DNA of 11,330 bases, from NCBI GenBank assembly GCA_013202725.1, contig JABMRH010000107.1, positions 1 to 11,330 of the forward strand, given 5' to 3'. The stretch's first letter is position 1. Each line of letters starts with the position of its first letter. A model generated the notes under the pieces. That model worked only from the letters and a program-made list of their open reading frames with translations. It ran no database searches and had not been told where the DNA came from. The stretch comes from Desulfobacteraceae bacterium (GTDB lineage Bacteria; Desulfobacterota; Desulfobacteria; Desulfobacterales; ETH-SRB1). Below are positions 7,089-11,330 of the stretch, one piece after another. The translations under genes were made by a program, and so were the position numbers.

Positions 7089-7111
7089 AAAATAGTTTTT
7101 TTAACTATTTT
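7089..7111 (-). terminator. Weak AT-rich hairpin, possible terminator after slipin
   Basis: A perfect 9-base inverted repeat, aaaatagtt (7089-7097) and aactatttt (7103-7111), surrounds a 5-base loop. On the minus strand it comes about 47 bases after the slipin stop and ends in a run of U followed by CC. The stem has only two G-C pairs, so any termination would be weak. It could equally work for transcripts on the other strand. It may divide the gene set into a coaBC-to-slipin unit and a Rho-N-to-argF unit. Confidence 0.4.
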
Positions 7112-7157
7112 ATTTTATTATGTCAATAGTTGATGTCCTTCTACAGGGTAAACATAT

Positions 7158-7913
7158 TTATTTGTCTTCCTTTTCTCGAGGTTTGATAAACGCGCTGAAC
7201 AACTCAATTGGAAACGGAAAAATTGTTGTTGTATTCTGCTCTGCCGACATCTCGCGCATTGTTTGGAGATACCTGAGTTGCAAGGCCGTAGGGTGACCTT
7301 CAATTATTTTCGATGCTTCGGCCAGCTTTGCCGCAGCCTGGAATTCCCCTTCTGCATTGATTACCTTGGCGCGACGTTCCCTTTCCGCCTCAGCCTGCTT
7401 GGCCATCGAGCGTTGCATCTCCTGGGGCAGATCAATATGCTTTAATTCCACGGTTGTAACCTTTAAACCCCACGGATCCGTATGTGTGTCCAGTATTGTC
7501 TGAAGCTGTTCATTAATCTTTTCCCTTGAAGACAAAAGCTCATCTAACTCTGCCTGGCCGCACACACTTCTCAGGGTTGTCTGGGCGAGTTGAGACATTG
7601 CATAGTTGTATTGCTCGACCTCAACTATAGCCTTTGTCGGATCGATTACCCTGAAATAGATTACGGCATTAACCTTTACCGAAACATTATCCCTGGTTAT
7701 AACATCCTGAGGATCCACATCCATGGCCACAAGACGCAGACTTACCTTTACCATTTTATCTATAATTGGAATAAGTATGATCAGGCCGGGCCCTTTTGCC
7801 TTTATAACCCTGCCAAGCCTGAATATAACCCCGCGTTCATACTCGTTTAATACTCGTATGGCTGTTGACAGAAAAAAGGCTACAAGTACAATAACTGCAA
7901 TTACTGTATACAT
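7158..7913 (-). CDS. Slipin (stomatin-like SPFH/Band 7 membrane protein)
   Basis: Slipins are membrane scaffold proteins with an SPFH domain that form large oligomers. The 251 residues start with a hydrophobic anchor (residues 3-19), then the NEYERGVIFRLGRV segment typical of the family (23-36). The SPFH core spans about 30-170, followed by a charged coiled-coil region (about 165-205; KQAEAERERRAKVINAEGE) and the PTALQLRYLQT segment (208-218). A hydrophobic tail, TIFPFPIELFSAF (230-242), matches the region that the partner protease cleaves in the archaeal homologue. The ATG has a strong AAGGAG site (7920-7925). It follows the NfeD gene by 28 bases, the usual pairing. The two proteins probably act together in membrane quality control or organisation. 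Confidence 0.92.
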   Translation of the reverse strand: MYTVIAVIVLVAFFLSTAIRVLNEYERGVIFRLGRVIKAKGPGLIILIPIIDKMVKVSLRLVAMDVDPQDVITRDNVSVKVNAVIYFRVIDPTKAIVEVEQYNYAMSQLAQTTLRSVCGQAELDELLSSREKINEQLQTILDTHTDPWGLKVTTVELKHIDLPQEMQRSMAKQAEAERERRAKVINAEGEFQAAAKLAEASKIIEGHPTALQLRYLQTMREMSAEQNTTTIFPFPIELFSAFIKPREKEDK

Positions 7914-7941
7914 TTTATTCTCCTTTTTTTGAAAATCATGT

Positions 7942-9240
7942 TCATTGGTTATCCTGTCGGCTAATACTGACCTGCTCTACATCGAGCACGAGATTTACCA
8001 CCTTTATCACCCTTACTTTTGCCCCCTTGCTTATCCGGTTTTTTGAAGTCGCATTCCAGAGCTCCCCGTGCACAAAAACCTTGCCCTCAGGCATGATATC
8101 CTCTTTTACAACTCCGATTTCACCGACAAGGCCCTTTGCGCCTGTTTTAGGCTTTGATACCTGCGCCTTAAAAACCAGGCTCGCAAGTGTGACAAAAAAA
8201 CCTGAGACTATAACGATTGTCGGCAAAAACACCTGCCACGCTACCCTTAGTTCAGGACTTGCGTTATCAAACAACATCAGGGAGCCTAAAAAAAGCGAGG
8301 TTACCCCTGCTATGCTGAGAAGACCGTAGCTTGTAATCTTCATCTCCATAATAAAAAATATCATCGCAAGTATAATGAGGAGTATGCCCGCATAGTTGAC
8401 GGGAAGTGTCTGAAAGGAAAAAAATGCCAATACAATTGCGATGGCTCCGACCACTCCTGGGAAAATAGCGCCGGGATGCGATAGTTCAAAATAAATCCCG
8501 GCCATGCCTATCATCATAAGAATATATGCAATATTAGGATCACTTATTATCTTTAAAATTTTTGTTCTTATATTTTCTTCCAGTATCGTCCTTCTGGGAT
8601 TGTCAAGGTTAATCACTCCCTTGTCCTTAATTTCACGGCCGTTAATCTGTCTGATCAGATCATCCATATCTGTTGCCACTATATCGATGATATTTTGTTT
8701 CAGGGCCTCGGTTTCCGTTACAGAAACACTTTCACGAATGGCCTTTTCAACCCACTCTATATTCCGCCCCCGTTTGCCTGCAACACTCCTGGCATGAGCC
8801 ACCATGTCGTTAACCACCTTTTCAGACATGGTTTTGTCTATCTTTTTCCCTCCGGCTCCTACCGGATGAGCAGCGCCGATATTTGTTCCCGGAGCCATTG
8901 CGGCAATATCTGCCGCCATAGTAATCATAACCCCTGCCGAGGCAGCCCTTGCCCCGCTGGGAGAGACATAGACCACAACAGGAATCCTGCTTGCAAGTAT
9001 GGCCATTACAATATCACGCATAGACTCAGCTAAGCCTCCCGGGGTATTAAGCTCAATGATAATGCAGGAAACATCATTATCTGATGCCTTCTTAATCCCC
9101 TGTTTTAAAAAGTTGGCTATGGCAGGACTTACTGCGCCTGATGCCTTGATAATATAGATTTCATTTTCCCCTGAAAAACCATTTGCAGAAGAAAACAGCA
9201 ATAATGCCGACAGGGTGATTATGAAAAGTTTGTATTTCAT
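7942..9240 (-). CDS. NfeD-family membrane serine protease (long form)
   Basis: This is a membrane-bound protease of the ClpP/SppA-like fold, usually encoded beside a slipin. The 432 residues begin with a signal peptide (MKYKLFIITLSALLLFSSANG). The protease domain (about 25-200) has the substrate loop ELNTPGG (63-69) and the nucleophile Ser101 in SGARAASAG. About five membrane segments follow (near 238-253, 258-276, 283-300, 304-324 and 337-357). A C-terminal OB-fold NfeD domain covers about 367-427 (GLVGEIGVV through KVRVIKVVNLVLDVEQV). In the archaeal Pyrococcus protein a Ser-Lys dyad cuts the slipin tail. Start support: GGAG eight bases before the ATG. It is 33 bases after the glycosylase gene. 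The name nfeD comes from Rhizobium nodulation work; no such role is implied. Confidence 0.92.
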   Translation of the reverse strand: MKYKLFIITLSALLLFSSANGFSGENEIYIIKASGAVSPAIANFLKQGIKKASDNDVSCIIIELNTPGGLAESMRDIVMAILASRIPVVVYVSPSGARAASAGVMITMAADIAAMAPGTNIGAAHPVGAGGKKIDKTMSEKVVNDMVAHARSVAGKRGRNIEWVEKAIRESVSVTETEALKQNIIDIVATDMDDLIRQINGREIKDKGVINLDNPRRTILEENIRTKILKIISDPNIAYILMMIGMAGIYFELSHPGAIFPGVVGAIAIVLAFFSFQTLPVNYAGILLIILAMIFFIMEMKITSYGLLSIAGVTSLFLGSLMLFDNASPELRVAWQVFLPTIVIVSGFFVTLASLVFKAQVSKPKTGAKGLVGEIGVVKEDIMPEGKVFVHGELWNATSKNRISKGAKVRVIKVVNLVLDVEQVSISRQDNQ

Positions 9241-9273
9241 ATCAAATACTCCGCAACAACAACCAAAAAGCTT

Positions 9274-9969
9274 TTATTCCCCCATTTCATTCATCAGTTT
9301 CTTCATATCCTCCCAGACATCCCTTTTTTTATCCAGATTGCGAAGAAGATATGCAGGATGATATGTAGGCAAAAGCTTAATCCCCTTGTAATCATGGAAA
9401 CGCCCTCTGAGCTTTGAGATAGGCTCTTTTGTTTCAAGGAGGGTTTGTGTTGCAAAAAGTCCGAGAGCGCATATGAAATCCGGCCTTAGAGCAGCGATCT
9501 GGCGCTCCAAAAAAGGGAAACATGCCTTGATTTCATCGGGCTCAGGATTTCTGTTGCCGGGAGGACGGCATTTTATAATATTGCAAATATATACCTGCTC
9601 ACGTGTAAGTTTAATGGCCTGAATTATTTTGGTAAGAAGTTTGCCTGCCGCCCCAACAAACGGTTCGCCGGTTTTATCCTCCTCAAAGCCCGGTCCTTCG
9701 CCTACAAATACAAGCCTTGCTTTTGGGCTCCCCGCTCCAAAGACAATATTTTTACGGCTGTTTGATAGTTTGCAGCAGCAACAGTCGCCAATATCAGAGC
9801 GTATTTGCTCCAGTGTTTCCGGTATAAATGCCATGTCTCTTCCCCAACATTCAATGGTCTCAAGACTTTTCTTTTCACAGTCAAAACCGGTGCACCCGGT
9901 TTCAGCCAGAAAACGAAGATAGTTTTTCACCTCTTCAACAACAATATTTAATTCCCAGCCATTTGCCAT
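9274..9969 (-). CDS. Uracil-DNA glycosylase, family 4 type with 4Fe-4S cluster
   Basis: The enzyme cuts uracil out of DNA to start base excision repair after cytosine deamination. Within 231 residues the cluster ligands are probably two cysteines of the CCCC run (63 and 66, C-x-x-C), Cys134 in KCRPPGNRNP and Cys150. Motif GEGPGFEED (90-98) followed by TGEPFVGAAGKLL is the family 4 and 5 active-site region, and HPAYLLR (204-210) is the second uracil-site motif. An N-terminal extension of about 55 residues precedes the cluster region; it has a few more cysteines (26, 31, 41). The related SPO1 polymerase-linked group is a possible family label. The gene starts ten bases after coaBC, with only a weak ribosome site. 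Confidence 0.92.
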   Translation of the reverse strand: MANGWELNIVVEEVKNYLRFLAETGCTGFDCEKKSLETIECWGRDMAFIPETLEQIRSDIGDCCCCKLSNSRKNIVFGAGSPKARLVFVGEGPGFEEDKTGEPFVGAAGKLLTKIIQAIKLTREQVYICNIIKCRPPGNRNPEPDEIKACFPFLERQIAALRPDFICALGLFATQTLLETKEPISKLRGRFHDYKGIKLLPTYHPAYLLRNLDKKRDVWEDMKKLMNEMGE

Positions 9970-9979
9970 TTAATAACTA

Positions 9980-11197
9980 TCATCTGCTCACATCTAACAC
10001 TTTCACAATCCTATCCAGAAGAATATGCGCCAGATCATCCTTTCCCATTTCAGGAAGAGCCTCCTTTGTTTTATCTTTATAAAAAAGCGTTACCCTGTTG
10101 GTATCTGTGCCAAACCCGGAAGATAGACTATCAACAAGGTTTGCCGCAATGATATCGAGTTTTTTTTCTGCAAGTTTTTTTTCTGCGTTGATTTCAAGGT
10201 TCTCTGTTTCCGCAGCAAAACCGACAAGAACCTGATTCTTTTTTTTCCTGCCAAGTTCCTTTAAAATATCCTGGTTTTTTTTCAGAAACAAAGTAATTTC
10301 ATCTTTTCCTTTCTTTATCTTCTGTTTTGCTAAATTAACAGGTCTGTAATCGGAAACCGCCGCCGCTTTTATAATAATGCGGGCTTCTTCCATGTGCTCA
10401 AACACAGCCAGAGCCATCTCCTTTGCCGTCTCCACCCTGATTACCTTTACGTTGACCGGATCAGGAAGATTTGTCGGGCCGGTAACCAGAACAACCTCGG
10501 CTCCCCTGTGCTCTGCTGCCCTTGCAATACTATAGCCCATCTTGCCTGATGAAGGATTGCTGATAAACCTCACGGGATCGATAGGTTCCCTTGTCGGACC
10601 GGCGGTTACAAGAACCTTTTTGTCTTTCAGATCCTTGGGGGCAAGACAGTGTAAAAGCCTGTCCAGTATATCTTTTGGTTCAGGAAGACGTCCCGGACCG
10701 GAATCGCCGCATGCAAGCTCCCCTGCTTTCGGCTCAACGATAAAATATCCATCGGCCCTTAACATGGAAAGATTTCTGCAAACCGCCTTATTTGCATACA
10801 TTTGGCTGTTCATTGATGGACACAAAAGAACAGGGGCTGTTAAGGCAAGCATGAATGTACTCAAGGCATCATCAGCTATGCCGTTTGCGAACTTGCCGAT
10901 AATATTGGCTGTTGCAGGGGCAATAATAACCGCATCCGCATCCCTCGCCCAATCAATGTGCTTTATAGAAGAATCCTTTTTGCTGTCACTATTTTGAAAA
11001 AGGTCAAAGCAGACCGGATAACCTGATAATGCTTCAAAGGTCAGCGGCCCGACAAAAGACCGGGCATTTTGAGTCATTACTACCCTGACCTTTGCCCCTT
11101 GCTTATTAAGGAGCCTTAATAATTCTACACTCTTATATGCCGCGATGCCGCCGCATACACCAAGAACGATTTTTTTATTGTCTATTCTGGTTTGCAT
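9980..11197 (-). CDS. coaBC: Bifunctional phosphopantothenoylcysteine decarboxylase / phosphopantothenate-cysteine ligase
   Basis: CoaBC carries out two steps of coenzyme A synthesis: CoaB joins cysteine to 4'-phosphopantothenate using CTP, and CoaC decarboxylates the product with FMN. The 405 residues match the fused bacterial form (Dfp). The CoaC half has VCGGIAAYKS (14-23), catalytic His80 in KHIDWARDAD, the APATANIIGKFANGIADD flavin region (94-111), PSMNSQMY (127-134) and Cys163 in ACGDSGPGR. The CoaB half starts near 190 with VTAGPTREPIDPVRFISN, including Asn214, then SSGKMGYSIA, AAAVSDYRP (278-286) and lysines at 292-297. No strong ribosome site precedes the ATG. Only about 12 bases separate it from the repeat end at 11210. 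Confidence 0.97.
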   Translation of the reverse strand: MQTRIDNKKIVLGVCGGIAAYKSVELLRLLNKQGAKVRVVMTQNARSFVGPLTFEALSGYPVCFDLFQNSDSKKDSSIKHIDWARDADAVIIAPATANIIGKFANGIADDALSTFMLALTAPVLLCPSMNSQMYANKAVCRNLSMLRADGYFIVEPKAGELACGDSGPGRLPEPKDILDRLLHCLAPKDLKDKKVLVTAGPTREPIDPVRFISNPSSGKMGYSIARAAEHRGAEVVLVTGPTNLPDPVNVKVIRVETAKEMALAVFEHMEEARIIIKAAAVSDYRPVNLAKQKIKKGKDEITLFLKKNQDILKELGRKKKNQVLVGFAAETENLEINAEKKLAEKKLDIIAANLVDSLSSGFGTDTNRVTLFYKDKTKEALPEMGKDDLAHILLDRIVKVLDVSR

Positions 11198-11209
11198 AAT
11201 AATTTTTTA

Positions 11210-11330
11210 GAGACCTTTGAAAAATGCTCTATTTTGTTCAAGTTCAAGGAAGGCAAAAATTTTAAACATAGGAATACATTTAGTATTTCGAGGCTTAAAA
11301 TTTGAGCCTGACGCCGAAATTGGGCAAAAG
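11210..11330. repeat. Long palindromic repeat element, cut by the window edge
   Basis: A 16-base end (gagacctttgaaaaat, 11210-11225) begins a region with nested dyad symmetry centred near 11280. The arms include ttttg/caaaa (11232-11236 with 11325-11329), aggc/gcct (11251-11254 with 11306-11309), aaattttaa/ttaaaattt (11257-11265 with 11295-11303) and aatac/gtatt (11273-11277 with 11283-11287). If the symmetry holds, the element is about 141 bases long and ends near 11351, outside the window. No protein is encoded in it. The size and terminal inverted repeats would fit a non-autonomous MITE-like or REP-like element (inference). Confidence 0.65.

Noticed and set aside
7077..7105. Possible minus-strand promoter with TATGAT as -10 before the Rho-N-like gene
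   Set aside because: The best -35 at 17 bases spacing (GTTAAA) matches the consensus at only three of six places and overlaps the hairpin. In AT-rich DNA this is not enough.
10542..10997. Open frame of 151 codons on the plus strand inside coaBC
   Set aside because: It is antisense to conserved CoaBC motifs and looks like a chance frame produced by the coding strand.
11236..11247. Tandem hexamer gttcaa twice, as a possible operator or -35 box
   Set aside because: It lies inside the palindromic element and has no matching -10 at a sensible distance.

Overview
The window looks like a stretch of ordinary bacterial chromosome from a Desulfobacterota (deltaproteobacterial) organism, probably close to the Desulfobacterales. 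This is inferred from the gene order xerC-hslV-hslU followed by argB-argD-argF, the protein styles, and the intergenic repeats. No 16S or other decisive marker is present. All twelve genes are on the minus strand and are tightly packed, so they read from right to left and may form one or two long transcripts.

In reading order: coaBC (coenzyme A synthesis) and a family 4-type iron-sulfur uracil-DNA glycosylase start the set. Next is a membrane pair, an NfeD serine protease and a slipin (stomatin-like SPFH protein). A 164-base gap follows, holding an AT-rich hairpin, a perfect 12-base palindrome and a short dyad. After it comes a small, very basic protein with a Rho-N-like domain, then a HAD-family phosphatase, the recombinase xerC, the two-part protease hslV/hslU, and three arginine genes: argB (N-acetylglutamate kinase), argD (acetylornithine aminotransferase) and argF (ornithine carbamoyltransferase). 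From xerC to argF the genes are separated by -4 to 56 bases, including a TAATG join (HAD/xerC) and an ATGA overlap (argB/argD).

The arginine genes cover the kinase, transaminase and carbamoyltransferase steps from N-acetylglutamate towards citrulline; argC and the deacetylation gene are not here. HslUV is a cytoplasmic ATP-dependent protease, and XerC separates chromosome dimers at dif. NfeD and slipin act together at the membrane.

Both edges are non-coding and repeat-like. The left 129 bases hold a tandem 9-mer and AT-rich word repeats. The right edge, from 11210, holds most of a long palindromic element that runs off the window. Its 16-base outer end also occurs at 7019-7034, just before the Rho-N-like gene. 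I found no CRISPR array, phage genes, toxin-antitoxin pair, RNA gene or clearly new multi-gene system. The most unusual parts are the palindromic repeat family and the Rho-N-like small protein.
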